A stretch of DNA of 64,000 nt, taken from Anderseniella sp963700735 (GTDB lineage: Bacteria > Pseudomonadota > Alphaproteobacteria > Rhizobiales > Aestuariivirgaceae). Numbering within the stretch: the stretch's first letter is position 1; each line of letters opens with the position of its first letter. The stretch is taken from positions 242,545 to 306,544 of the forward strand of contig CAVOYR010000001.1 in the NCBI GenBank assembly GCA_963700735.1, in the 5' to 3' direction. Below are positions 55,575 to 64,000 of the stretch, piece after piece. The notes below the pieces were generated by a model. That model was given only the letters and a program-made list of their open reading frames with translations, ran no database searches and had not been told where the DNA came from. The position numbers were made by a program, and so were the translations under genes.

Positions 55575-56543
55575 TCATTCGGCCAGATGGCACGACACCA
55601 GCGTGTCGCCCACCTTTCTCAGTTCCGGCACGTCCGTCCTGCAGCGCGCCACGGCGATGGGGCAGCGGGTATGGAAGCTGCAGCCCGGTGGCGGGTTGAT
55701 CGGGGATGGCAGTTCACCCTTGAGCATGACGCGCTGCTTGCGGGTGCGGGCGGGGTCCGGAACGGGCGTGGCGGACAGCAGCGCCTGCGTGTAGGGGTGG
55801 CGCGGCGAGCTGAACAGTTCTTCCCGTGACGCGTGCTCGACCGGCTTGCCGAGGTACATCACCAGCACCTCATCGGCGATGTGCTTCACCACGGACAGGT
55901 CGTGGGAGATGAACAGGTAGGCGAGGTTGAGCCGCTCCTGCAAGTCGGCCAGCAGATTGAGCACCTGTGCCTGGATCGATACATCGAGCGCGGAGACGGG
56001 TTCGTCCAGCACGAGGATTTCCGGATCGAGCATCAGTGCCCGGGCAATGGCGATGCGCTGGCGCTGGCCGCCGGAAAACATGTGCGGATAGCGATCATGA
56101 TGTTCAGGCCGCAAGCCGACCGAGCGCATCATGTCCAGCGCCCTGGCGCGGCGCTCCTCGCGCGACAGCGAGGTGTTCATTTGCAGCGGTTCTTCCAGTG
56201 CGTCGCCGATCTTCTGGCGCGGGTTGAGCGAGCCATAGGGGTTCTGGAACACGATCTGGACCTTGGGCCGCAATTCGCGGCGGGTCTCAGCGGTGGCATC
56301 TGCAATCTCGTGACCGGTAATCTGCAATGAGCCGCCGGTCGGCTGTTCGATCATGGTGACCAGCCGGGCAAGGGTGGACTTGCCGCAACCGGACTCACCC
56401 ACCACCGCGAGGGTGCGGTTGCGTGACAGCTCGAAGCTGACCCCGTCCAGTGCCTTGATCAGCGCCGTCTTGCCGAACAGGCCACCACCCAGCTGGTAAT
56501 GCTTCGACAGGTTGCGTGCGCGCAGGACGACATTGTCGCTCAT
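55575..56543 (-). CDS. Dipeptide ABC transporter ATP-binding protein, DppF type
   Basis: A 322-residue ATPase, last gene of the second Dpp-like operon. Walker A GESGCGKSTLARLV, signature SGGQRQRIAIARAL, Walker B ILVLDEPVSALD, H-loop FISHDLSVV. The C-terminal oligopeptide-transport extension contains SPINPPPGCSFHTRCP. The reading frame is intact, unlike the four genes upstream of it. The ATG at 56543 overlaps the DppD-type gene stop (ATGA). It pairs with that ATPase. Confidence 0.93.
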   Translation of the reverse strand: MSDNVVLRARNLSKHYQLGGGLFGKTALIKALDGVSFELSRNRTLAVVGESGCGKSTLARLVTMIEQPTGGSLQITGHEIADATAETRRELRPKVQIVFQNPYGSLNPRQKIGDALEEPLQMNTSLSREERRARALDMMRSVGLRPEHHDRYPHMFSGGQRQRIAIARALMLDPEILVLDEPVSALDVSIQAQVLNLLADLQERLNLAYLFISHDLSVVKHIADEVLVMYLGKPVEHASREELFSSPRHPYTQALLSATPVPDPARTRKQRVMLKGELPSPINPPPGCSFHTRCPIAVARCRTDVPELRKVGDTLVSCHLAE

Positions 56544-57549
56544 GCCGGCACCTCGTCGTGCGTAGCAGGGTGGCCTTGAGGCACCCCGCCCACCAGCGGA
56601 TAGTGGCACAGCGCCTGACCCAACCGGGCGGGCTGGCGCGGCGGCACCGTCGTCCGGCACAGGTCCGTCGCATGGCGGCAACGCGGCGAAAACAGGCAAC
56701 CGTCCGGACGGTCGAACTGGCCCGGTACCACGCCGGGGATCGATGGCAGGTGCCTGCTGGCAGCGCGTTCCGGCAAGGCCGCCAGCAAGGCTGCGGTATA
56801 GGGATGGTGGGGCGTGTCGAACAGGTCGCGCACGGGTTGTTCCTCGGCCTTCTGACCGGCGTACTGCACGCTGACGCGCTGGGCGGTTTCAGCCACCACG
56901 CCCATGTCGTGGGTGATCAGCACCAGGGCCATGCCGGTCTCGGCCTGCAGCCGCAACAGCAGTTCGAGGATCTGCGCCTGGATGGTCACGTCCAGCGCGG
57001 TGGTCGGCTCGTCCGCGATCAGCAGCTTCGGGTTGCAGGCGATCGCCATGGCGATCATCACGCGCTGGCTCATGCCGCCGGACAACTGGTGCGGGAAACG
57101 CCCGCAGCCGGCGTTCCGGCTCGGGAATGCCGACGAGGTCGCAGCAGTTCGATGCACCGCGCCTTGCGGCTCTGTCCTTGTCCATGCCGAGGTGGACCTT
57201 CAGGGCCTCGCCCAGCTGGAAGCCGACGGTGAAGCACGGGTTGAGGCTCGACATCGGTTCCTGGAAGATCATGGCGATGTCCTTGCCGACGACCTTGCGA
57301 CGTTCGTCGGGCCGACATGGCCAGCAGGTCGCGGCCGTTGAAGGTCAGCCTGTCGGCGGTGACGGTGGCGGTCCACGGCAGCAGGCCCATGACGGCCAGC
57401 ATGGCGACCGACTTGCCGGACCCGACTCGCCGACGATGGCCAGCACCTCGCTGGAATCGACCTGCAAGGACACGCTGTCGACCGCCCGGAACGCGCCGCG
57501 CCGCAGTGGCGAACTCGACGGTCAGGTTCTCGATTTCGAGCAGCGCCAT
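56540..57549 (-). CDS. Dipeptide ABC transporter ATP-binding protein, DppD type, frameshifted as assembled
   Basis: Partner ATPase of the same importer. Joined across frames it begins MALLEIENLTVEFATAAGAF, then GESGSGKSVAMLAVMGLL (Walker A), IAMIFQEPMSSLNPCF (Q-loop), HQLSGGMSQRVMIAMAIA (signature) and LLIADEPTTALD (Walker B). It ends with the OppD-type CLFSPRCRHATDLC cluster. Six single-base indels break it: insertions near 57500, 57312, 57140 and 57100, deletions near 57421 and 57185. Residues are conserved on both sides of each shift, so a consensus error is more likely than decay. Confidence 0.82.
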
Positions 57550-57551
57550 GG

Positions 57552-58468
57552 TCAGCTCCTCTTCAGCCTCGGGTCGAGCGCGTCGCGCAGGCCGTCGCCC
57601 ATCAGGTTGATGGCCAGCACCGTGATGAGGATGGCAAGCCCCGGCAAGGTCACCACCCACCAGGCGCGCAGGATGAACTCGCGCGCTTCGGCCAGCATGG
57701 TGCCCCATTCCGGCGTCGGCGGCTGCGCGCCCATGCCGAGAAAGCCGAGTGCCGCCGCATCCAGGATGGCGCTGGAAAACGACAACGCCGCCTGCACGAT
57801 GAGCGGCGCCATGCAGTTGGGCAGGATGGTGCGGAACATCAGCCGGACCGGGCCGACGCCCGGCCACGCGTGCGGCGGTGACGTAGTCCTTGCTGCGTCT
57901 CGCTCATCACGGCGGCCCGCGTCAGGCGGACGTAGTGCGGCTGCTGCACGATGCGCGATGGCGATCATGGCGTTGGTCAGGCTGGGCCCGAGGATGGCGA
58001 CCAGCACCAGCGCCAGCAGCAGGCTGGGAAAGGCGAGGATGATGTCCATCAGCCGCATGACCAGCGTGTCGACCGCGCCGCCGAGGAAGCCCGCCAGAAG
58101 GCCCAGCACGACCCCGACGATCATGGCGCACCGCCACCACGATGCAGCCGATGAACAGCGAGTATCGCGCGCCGTAGATGAGCCGCGAGAGCATGTCACG
58201 GCCGACCGGGTCGGTGCCGAGCACGAAGCGCCAGTCGCCGCCGTCCTGCCATACGGGCGGCAGCAGCAATGCATCGCGGTACTGGGCATTGCGGCAAATG
58301 CGGGGCGACCACGTCGGCCAGCAAGGCAATCAGGCAGACGCCGACAAAAACGTAGAGGCCGATCACCGCGCCGCGGTTCTCGCTGAAGTAATGCCAGAAC
58401 TCGACCAGCGACGCCCGCAGGCCGCTGCCGCGATTGTCGTCCGTGCCGGGAAGGGTGAGGTCGCTCAT
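57552..58468 (-). CDS. Dipeptide ABC transporter permease, DppC type, frameshifted as assembled
   Basis: Permease of the second Dpp-like importer, about 303 residues when joined. It begins MSDLTLPGTDDNRGSGLRAS, includes FVLGTDPVGRDMLSRLIYGA (OppC hallmark), DIILAFPSLLLALVLVAILG, and ends FLGMGAQPPTPEWGTMLAEA. Five single-base insertions (near 58295, 58132, 57951, 57888 and 57861) interrupt the frame; the last three nearly restore one another. The gene follows the DppB-type gene by 4 nt and precedes the DppD-type gene by 2 nt. Confidence 0.82.
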
Positions 58469-58472
58469 CGTG

Positions 58473-59485
58473 TCACCTCGCGTGCCGGATGCGCGGGTTG
58501 ATCAGGCCATAGAGCAGGTCGACCAGCAGGTTCACCAGCATGACGATGGCGGCGATCATCAGCAGGCCGCCCTGTACCGCCGGATAGTCGCGCCGGAAGA
58601 TCGCATTGACCATCCACTTGCCGATGCCGGGCCAGGAGAAGATGGTTTCGGTGAGGATGGCGCCGGCCAGCAGCACGCCGACCTGCAGGCCGATGGTGGT
58701 GATGACCGGGATCATGGCGTTGCGCAGCGCATGCACGCCAACCACCCGCCACGGCGACAGACCCTTGGCGCGCGCGGTGCGGACATAGTCTTCGCTCAGC
58801 ACCTCGAGCATGGCCGAGCGGGTTTGCCGCGCAATGACCGCGAGCGGAATGGTGCCGAGCACAATGGTCGGCAGGATGAGATGGGACAGGGCAGATGTGA
58901 AGGCGCCCTTCTGGCCCGACAGCAGGCTGTCGATCAGCATGAAGCCGGTGACCGGCTTGAAATAGTACAGCAGCGAAATGCGGCCCGACACGGGCGTCCA
59001 GCCAAGGATGCCGGAGAACAGGATGATCAGCAGCAGGCCCCACCAGAAGATCGGCATGGAATAACCGACGAGGGCGGTTCCCATGATGGACTGGTCGAAC
59101 CAGGAGCCGCGCTTCAGCGCGGCAAACATGCCGGCGGGCAGGCCGATGACCATCGCGAACACCATGGCACAGAACGACAGTTCCAGCGTGGCCGGAAACA
59201 GCGTCGAGGAACTCGTCCCAGCACCGGCTTCTTGGTGATCAGCGATGTGCCGAGGTCGCCTTGCAGGAACGAGACGAGATAGTCGAAATACTGCTGGTAG
59301 ATCGGCCGGTCGAAGCCGAATTGCCGGAGCAGTTCGGCGTGGCGTTCAGGCGTCATGCCGCGCTCGCCGGCCATCAGCAGGACCGGATCGCCCGGCAGGA
59401 TGCGGATGAAGGCAAACGCGGCAATGGTCACACCGAGAAACGTCGGTATGACCAGCCCAATTCGCCGTAACAGGAATGCCAGCAT
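58473..59485 (-). CDS. Dipeptide ABC transporter permease, DppB type, frameshifted as assembled
   Basis: Permease beginning MLAFLLRRIGLVIPTFLGVT with the DppB hallmark RILPGDPVLLMAGERG, then FGFDRPIYQQYFDYLVSFLQ. After two inserted bases (near 59218 and 59205) it continues with FAMVIGLPAGMFAALKRGSW, the EAA loop TARAKGLSPWRVVGVHALRN and the terminal LVDLLYGLINPRIRHAR. Joined length is about 336 residues, as expected. A hairpin lies between it and the upstream binding-protein gene. Confidence 0.84.
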
Positions 59486-59495
59486 CAGGTCAGTT

Positions 59496-59529
59496 GCCCG
59501 CTGCGCGCAAGTCGGCAGGCGCAGCGGGC
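59496..59529 (-). other. Intercistronic hairpin between binding protein and permease (second operon)
   Basis: Perfect 11-bp stem GCCCGCTGCGC/GCGCAGCGGGC around a 12-nt loop, 27-60 nt past the binding-protein stop. No T-run follows on the minus strand, so a message-stabilising role is more likely than termination. Confidence 0.6.
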
Positions 59530-59555
59530 CTTTTCTGGTTAGCGTTGGCAGGCGG

Positions 59556-61160
59556 TTATTCAGCGATGTCCACGCCGTCGAACCAGTGACCACCCAGCGG
59601 GTCCATCACGTAGCCCGAGACCTTCTTGGACATCGGCATGAACACCACCGAATGGGCAATGGTGGCCCATGGCGCCTCACGCTTGAACACCACCTGCGCC
59701 TCTTCATAGAGCTTGGTGCGCTCGGCCTTGTCGGAGACGGTCTTGGCCTTCTGGATCAGTGTCGTCGAACTCCTTGTTGCACCACTGCGCGCGGTTGGAC
59801 CCGCCCACGGCATCGCAGCCCAGCAGCACGGCCAGGAAGTTGTCCGGATCGCCATTGTCGCCGGTCCAGCCGAGCAGGACGGCACCGTCGCGGTCCTTCT
59901 CCTTGGACAGCTTGAGGTACTCGCCCCACTCGTAGGACACGATCTCGACCTCGACGCCAACCTTGGCGAAGTCAGCCTGGATCAGTTCGGCCATGCGGCG
60001 GGCATTCGGGTTGTACGGACGCTGCACCGGCATCGCCCAGACCTTCATCTTGAGGTCCTTGACGCCTGCTTCCTCGAGCATCTTCTTGGCGGCATCCGGA
60101 TCGTACGGGTCGTCCTCGATGGCGTTGTTGTACGACCACATGGTCGGCGGGATCGGGTTCTTGGCGATCTTGCCGGCGCCCTGGAACACCGCCTCGAGAA
60201 TGGCCTGCTTGTTGATCGCCATGTTGAGGGCCTTGCGCACCTCCGCCTTGTCGAACGGCGCCAGCATGGCGTTGTAGGCGAGGTAGCCGACATTCAGGCC
60301 TTCCTGCTCCATCACCTGCAGGTTCGGGTCAGCCTTGCAGGGCTTCGAGGTCTGCCGGATTCGGGTACGGCGTCACGTGGCATTCACCGGCCTTGAGCTT
60401 CTGCTGGCGCACCGAGGCATCGGTGGTGATGGCGAACACCAGGTCGTCGATCGGCTGCTTGCCGTCCCAGTAACCCTCGATGGGCCGCATAGCGGATGAC
60501 GGCATCCTTCTGGTAGGCGACGAACTGGAACGGACCGGTGCCGACCGGCTGCTGGTTGAGCATTTCCTTGTTGCCGTCGGCTTCCAGCTTGTCGGCATAT
60601 TCCTTCGACATGATCGAGGCGAAGTCCATGGCGAGGTTGGCAACCATCGGGGCTTCCGGCCGGTTGAGCACGAACTTCACCGTGTAGTCGTCGACCTTCT
60701 CGATGGACTTGAGCAGGTCCGGCATGGACATGCCGTTGAAATATTCCCAGGCTGATGCCGGCGGTATACTGGTTCCAGGGATGATCCTTCTTGCAGCTGC
60801 CGCTCGAAAGTGAAGATCACGTCATCGGCGTTGAAGTCGCGGGTCGGCGTGAAGTACTCGGTGGTATGGAACTTGACGCCCTGGCGCAGCTTGAAGGTGT
60901 AGGTCAGGCCGTCTTCGGACACTTCCCAGCTTTCGGCGAGACCGGGGATAACCTCCGATGGTGCCGCGCTTGAACTCGACCAGCCGGTTGTAGATGGGCT
61001 TGGAGGATGCATCGAACGTGGTGCCGGCGGTATAGGGTGCCGGGTCGAAGCCTTCGGGCGAGCCTTCCGAACAATAGATGAGCGTCTTGGACTGGGCAGC
61101 ACCTGTGGCCAGCATGGTGGTTGCCAGCAGGGTTGCCAGGAAAAGCTTGGTCTTGGTCAT
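59556..61160 (-). CDS. Dipeptide ABC transporter substrate-binding protein, frameshifted as assembled
   Basis: SBP_bac_5 family receptor with a Sec signal peptide (MTKTKLFLATLLATTMLATG, cleavage near AQS). Joined sequence carries the family blocks LIYCSEGSPEGFDPAPYTAG, WEVSEDGLTYTFKLRQGVKF, FVLNRPEAPMVANLAMDFAS, PVGTGPFQFVAYQKDAVIRY, NMAINKQAILEAVFQGAGKI, and the C-terminal VVFKREAPWATIAHSVVFMP. Six single-base insertions (near 60950, 60793, 60750, 60488, 60336 and 59760) break it; product about 530 residues. DppA-type binding proteins take dipeptides or heme. It heads the operon. Confidence 0.84.
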
Positions 61161-61412
61161 GGGATTTGGCTCCATCGGATAGGGATGACTTGATCTGTCC
61201 TAGTGGGACCGGTGAATTGCCGGTCACGCGCCAGTGGCTTGTATCAAAGCACCTTTGTGACGGCTTGCCTATGGCTGCCGACAAAGTTGATGGCAGGTTG
61301 CGGCCGGCAGCATTTTTACAGGTGCGTGTGTTCCAAAGGCCAGGCTGCGGCATGCACGTCTGGTCATTTGCGGACTGGCGTGGCACAATCGCCGCTGGCG
61401 GGAAAGGTGCAG

Positions 61413-61661
61413 GTGAACCGGTTGGACATCAGCCTTATCAGCGGTTGCCTGGCAGGCGACTATCACTGGTTCAGCATGCAGATGCTGGACTACTACCTCG
61501 CCGGTGCCATCAATACCGGCGATTTCCTGCGCTGGTTCCACATGCCGGATTCCGGCTATTTGCAAACCTCCGAATGCATCGCCTCGACGCTCGATCCCGG
61601 CTACGACTACCGCACGTGGCGGCCCGGTCCAATGGACGGCACGGCTTTCCGGTCTGGTTGA
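61413..61661 (+). CDS. Unrecognised small ORF
   Basis: An 82-residue frame from GTG 61413, with GGAAAGG 5 nt upstream; a later ATG at 61479 is an alternative. It is not recognised. The stretch GDYHWFSMQMLDYYLAGAIN is aromatic-rich, followed by DFLRWFHMPDSGYLQTSECI. The frame ends soon after RPGPMDGTAFRSG; given the many single-base errors nearby it may be a truncated reading of a longer gene. It is divergent from the Dpp-type binding protein and lies upstream of the AroQ-like gene. Confidence 0.35.
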   Translation: MNRLDISLISGCLAGDYHWFSMQMLDYYLAGAINTGDFLRWFHMPDSGYLQTSECIASTLDPGYDYRTWRPGPMDGTAFRSG

Positions 61662-61766
61662 AGAACAAGACCTCGTGGCCGTTGACTGCGCCGGCTGGTG
61701 CGCAGTGACGTGCATGGCGTACGCTGGCGTCCGATCACTCATCCCCGATGAAAGGACGCAAGGCCG

Positions 61767-62247
61767 ATGCCCGCCAGGATCATGATCATCGAACGGACCC
61801 AATCTCAATCTGCTGGGGGTACGGGAACCGCACATCTACGGAACGACGACGCTCGCGCAGGTCGAGGAAGGTTGCAGGGCTGCAGCAGCCCTGTTCGGAG
61901 CATAGATCGGTTTTCATCAATCCAACCACGAAGGCGTGCTGGTTGATCTGATCCAGGAGGCCCGCACGCAGGCAGACGCATTGATCATCAATCCGGCCGG
62001 ATTTTCATTCACGTCGATCGCCATGTTTGACGCCATCAAGGCCTTCGAGGGTCCTTACATCGAGGTGCACGTGTCCAACATCCACGCACGCGACGAGTTG
62101 CACCGGCACTCGATCCTGTCGCGCGCGGCAACTGCAGTCATCTGCGGGTTGGGGCCGTATGGATACGTCGTGGCGCTACAGGCTGCCATCCAGCGGCTGG
62201 GCCAGTTGCCGGATACGCTGCCGGCGCCGTTGCGGGTCAGATACTGA
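61767..62247 (+). pseudogene. Degenerate type II 3-dehydroquinate dehydratase-like gene (AroQ)
   Basis: Reading ATG 61767, dropping one extra G near 61791, gives IMIINGPNLNLLGVREPHIY and then the family sequence to the stop. An in-frame TAG at 61903 interrupts it where a Glu codon is expected (FGA-stop-IGFHQSNHEG). Lid residues (NGPNLNLLGVREPHIYG) and the EVHVSNIHARDELHRHS block are conserved, but the usual NPAAYTHTS-type His is Phe here (NPAGFSFTS). So besides two lesions, a substrate-binding residue is altered. It may be a diverged paralogue that is decaying, or a functional variant with sequencing errors; the TAG favours decay. Confidence 0.72.
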
Positions 62248-62429
62248 GGGACCAGGCGGCGGGAATGGGCCTGAGGCCGAGCCTTCTTCCGCCCGGGCAG
62301 GCGCTGCGGGGGTGCGCTTCAATCGTCTGATCGGCACCGGAGTGGCTGCTGGGTACTCAAACTTGATTACGCCACAACTGGGGTATTAGGTCGCCGACCA
62401 CGCCAAATCCGAAAGACAGGTCAAAACCA

Positions 62430-62927
62430 GTGAACAACCGCCGCTTCCAGATCGCCTGCATTGCTGCCACCGCCATGCTGATGTCCGCATCATCGGCCCA
62501 AGCGATGACGTGCCGCATCAGCATGAACATCACCAAGGGCGGATTCGTGGTTGGCGCATCCGGTGGATCCGGAACGCTCAATTGCGATGGGCAGCGATAC
62601 CGCATCAGGGTGAGTGGCTTGAACGCGGGCCTGGTGATCGGGATGTCGAAGATGTCACTGCACGGGACTGCACGTCACCTGCGCAGGGTCTCCGACATTG
62701 AAGGCACTTACGCAACGACCGGCGCATCTGCGGCCGCCGGGTCTGGCGGCACCAATATCCTCGCCACGAATGAAAGAGGCGTCGAACTTGTGGTTCGAGG
62801 CCGGCAGGTGGGCTTTGAAGCTTCGCTCAATCTGGGCGGCATGAGAATCCGCCTCGCCGCTGAAGCCAGATCGATCTGCTACCACTCACCTCCGCCAGCA
62901 AGGCGCGGCAGGAACCATTCAAGGTGA
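62430..62927 (+). CDS. Secreted protein of unknown function (remotely DUF992-like)
   Basis: A 165-residue product starting at GTG 62430, with a Sec signal peptide (NNRRFQIACIAATAMLMSAS, cleavage near AQA). The mature part is Gly-rich, with ITKGGFVVGASGGSGTLNC, DIEGTYATTGASAAAGSGGT and RGRQVGFEASLNLGGMRIRL. The pattern of a G-x-Y, a small-residue stretch and a closing GxQ/R-x-G-x segment recalls DUF992-type periplasmic proteins, but no secure family match can be claimed. The last 15 residues are basic and Pro-rich. Neighbours are the broken AroQ-like gene and the Ntn hydrolase. Confidence 0.6.
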   Translation: MNNRRFQIACIAATAMLMSASSAQAMTCRISMNITKGGFVVGASGGSGTLNCDGQRYRIRVSGLNAGLVIGMSKMSLHGTARHLRRVSDIEGTYATTGASAAAGSGGTNILATNERGVELVVRGRQVGFEASLNLGGMRIRLAAEARSICYHSPPPARRGRNHSR

Positions 62928-63098
62928 GGTGGGTTATACTCCCTCTGGATACATGCGTTCGACGTCCCCGTTGAAAGAGGCAGGATTGGCCGGACTGCAT
63001 GACGCATCGCCTTGATCTTCAAGACATGGGTTGTCGAGCCGTGACCGAAACGCGTCCGGCCGGAATGTCCACGACACCTCACCAGAGGAGATCGCCAC

Positions 63099-63794
63099 AT
63101 GACCGTTGTGCTTGCCACCGTTTGCCGGGATGGAGTCGTGCTTGGATCGGACTCCCAGATCACGGACAAGGGGCGAGGCATGACATATCCGGCCGACAAG
63201 CTTCACCCCTTGGGCGACCTGGCAGCGTGGGGCGGCAGTGGCGCGCGATCAGTGCTGGCTGATGTAGAGCGCTGTTTCAATGAAAACAGCGCTGCGATCC
63301 TGACGGCACCCGACATCGGACGCGCGCTGCAGGAACAGGTCATACCGATCCTTCGCCATCACTACAGCACGTTCATCCCCGACGTGCCTGGCGATGAGGG
63401 CGGCGGCACGCCGTCGGCCTACGTAATGGCTGCCGGATGGCGGGATGGCGAGCCGTGGATCCTGGAGATTACTCCCTCGGGCATGATCGGGCACTACGCC
63501 GACATCGGTTTTCATGCCATTGGCAGCGGTGCGCCCATGGCCCAGCAGGCCAGCTCGCTGCTGTCACACTTCCACCTGGCCGAGCGGTCGCTGAACTTCG
63601 GTTGCGCGGCGGTTTTGCGTGTCCTGCAAGCGCTCGACCTCACCTCCTCCAGCGTCGGCGGGCCCTTCAACTTGTGCCGCATAGACGCGGATGGTGCCCA
63701 CCACCTCAGCGATGAAGAAATCGGCGAGGTAAGCGACGTCGTTCGTCGATGGGAGGACGCTGAACAGGCCGTTATCGCCGACCTATTCGATTAG
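63099..63794 (+). CDS. Proteasome/HslV-like Ntn hydrolase
   Basis: A 231-residue protein of the Ntn-hydrolase fold. It begins MTVVLATVCRDGVVLGSDSQ. After removal of the initiator Met, Thr1, Asp17 (LGSDSQ) and Lys33 (PADKLHPL) fall exactly where HslV and proteasome beta subunits have their catalytic Thr1/Asp17/Lys33. Further blocks are AAWGGSGARSVLADVE and the HAIGSGAPMAQQA segment, like the GSG-x-A stretch of the same fold. No HslU-type ATPase is nearby. RBS GAGGAG lies 8 nt upstream. Peptidase activity, self-assembly and partner are all inferred; a stress or processing role is possible. Confidence 0.75.
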   Translation: MTVVLATVCRDGVVLGSDSQITDKGRGMTYPADKLHPLGDLAAWGGSGARSVLADVERCFNENSAAILTAPDIGRALQEQVIPILRHHYSTFIPDVPGDEGGGTPSAYVMAAGWRDGEPWILEITPSGMIGHYADIGFHAIGSGAPMAQQASSLLSHFHLAERSLNFGCAAVLRVLQALDLTSSSVGGPFNLCRIDADGAHHLSDEEIGEVSDVVRRWEDAEQAVIADLFD

Positions 63795-63981
63795 GCGCGC
63801 CTTCTGCAGCCGCACGGCTGCGTGCCTGTTCAGGGCCTGCCAGGCCGGCCGAGCTTTCGCCGAACGTGCATCACTGAACTGTGGGCGGCACGCACGGTCG
63901 ATGTGTCAAATCCCCGTACTTGCGGGGCTATTGCCGGCGAGCTACGAAAAATAGATTGCCTGTATAAATCAGTAAGAGAAT
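63795..63981. other. Intergenic strip before the tRNA, no gene seen
   Basis: 187 nt between the hydrolase stop and the tRNA 3' end. The right third becomes AT-rich (GAAAAATAGATTGCC, TATAAATCAGTAAG). No promoter, ORF or repeat could be supported. Confidence 0.4.
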
Positions 63982-64000
63982 TGGCGGAGAGAGAGGGATT
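63982..64000 (-). tRNA. 3' end of a tRNA gene, probably tRNA-Ser (truncated by window edge)
   Basis: The plus strand ends TGGCGGAGAGAGAGGGATT. Its reverse complement reads AATCCCTCTCTCTCCGCCA: T-loop end AAT, T-stem CCCTC, acceptor strand TCTCTCC, discriminator G and encoded CCA. This is the normal 3' third of a tRNA, and the acceptor plus G73 fit tRNA-Ser. The anticodon lies outside the window, so the identity is provisional. Confidence 0.7.

Noticed and set aside
59704..60315. A separate intact gene within the second binding protein
   Set aside because: It is an in-frame internal piece of the DppA-type protein bounded by two single-base insertions, not an independent start with an RBS.
56540..61160. 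Programmed frameshifting as an explanation for the broken Dpp genes
   Set aside because: There are too many sites, with no slippery heptamer or following structure, and shifts of both signs occur.

Overview
The window is a GC-rich, gene-dense chromosomal segment from an alphaproteobacterium, most likely of the order Hyphomicrobiales (Rhizobiales). The reasons are the order rnpA-yidC-engB-argB-dapD-dapE, the def-fmt-truA block, a PodJ-like polarity protein with a CtrA-type box upstream, the four-gene ligase-associated DNA-repair set, and a cysG-DUF2849-cysI-DUF934-cysH sulfur operon. This is judged from protein families and gene order only; no database search was possible.

Layout. 0-7.4 kb (+): RNase P protein, YidC, EngB, ArgB, a HAD nucleotidase, DapD, DapE and a membrane protein coupled to DapE. 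7.4-11.5 kb (-): def-fmt-truA, a class I/II aminotransferase and mscL. 11.8-16.0 kb: a large hybrid histidine kinase with a transporter-like sensor module, convergent with a LuxR-type response regulator (CrbS/CrbR- or MxtR/ErdR-like). 16.5-20.8 kb: an SDR/FMN-reductase pair, the remnant of an RTX gene, a LysR regulator and a photolyase. 20.8-27.6 kb (-): an oligopeptide-type ABC transporter operon containing a DUF2182-DUF1326 pair. 27.6-34.9 kb: ligase, exonuclease and MATE transporter (-), opposite Lhr-type helicase and PdeM nuclease (+). 34.9-41.1 kb: DUF3429, the PodJ-like protein, a MerR regulator and an acyl-CoA dehydrogenase. 41.1-45.0 kb: a serine hydrolase, two related small secreted proteins and a glutamine synthetase family enzyme. 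45.3-49.5 kb (+): rpmI-rplT and pheS-pheT. 49.5-55.5 kb (-): msrA, a ferredoxin and the sulfate-assimilation operon. 55.6-61.2 kb (-): a second Dpp-type ABC operon. 61.4-64.0 kb: an accessory strip with an unknown ORF, a broken AroQ-like gene, a secreted protein and a stand-alone proteasome/HslV-like hydrolase, ending inside the 3' end of a tRNA gene, probably tRNA-Ser.

The genes fall into working units: translation and protein maturation, lysine/arginine biosynthesis, sulfur assimilation (APS reductase, siroheme synthase, sulfite reductase and probably a dedicated ferredoxin), DNA repair (ligase module, photolyase), peptide or metal-complex uptake, and polarity control.

The assembly carries 25 inferred single-base frameshifts. 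Twenty-three are insertions, and 20 of the 25 lie between 57 and 62 kb. The surrounding codons still look conserved, so consensus error is more likely than gene decay for most of them. The AroQ-like gene also has an in-frame TAG and lacks a conserved histidine. The most interesting items are the Thr1/Asp17/Lys33 hydrolase beside the tRNA, the DUF2182-DUF1326 pair inside an ABC operon with a repeated operator-like motif, the CtrA-type box before the podJ-like gene, and the tandem small secreted proteins sharing a C-terminal Cys/Arg/Gly module.
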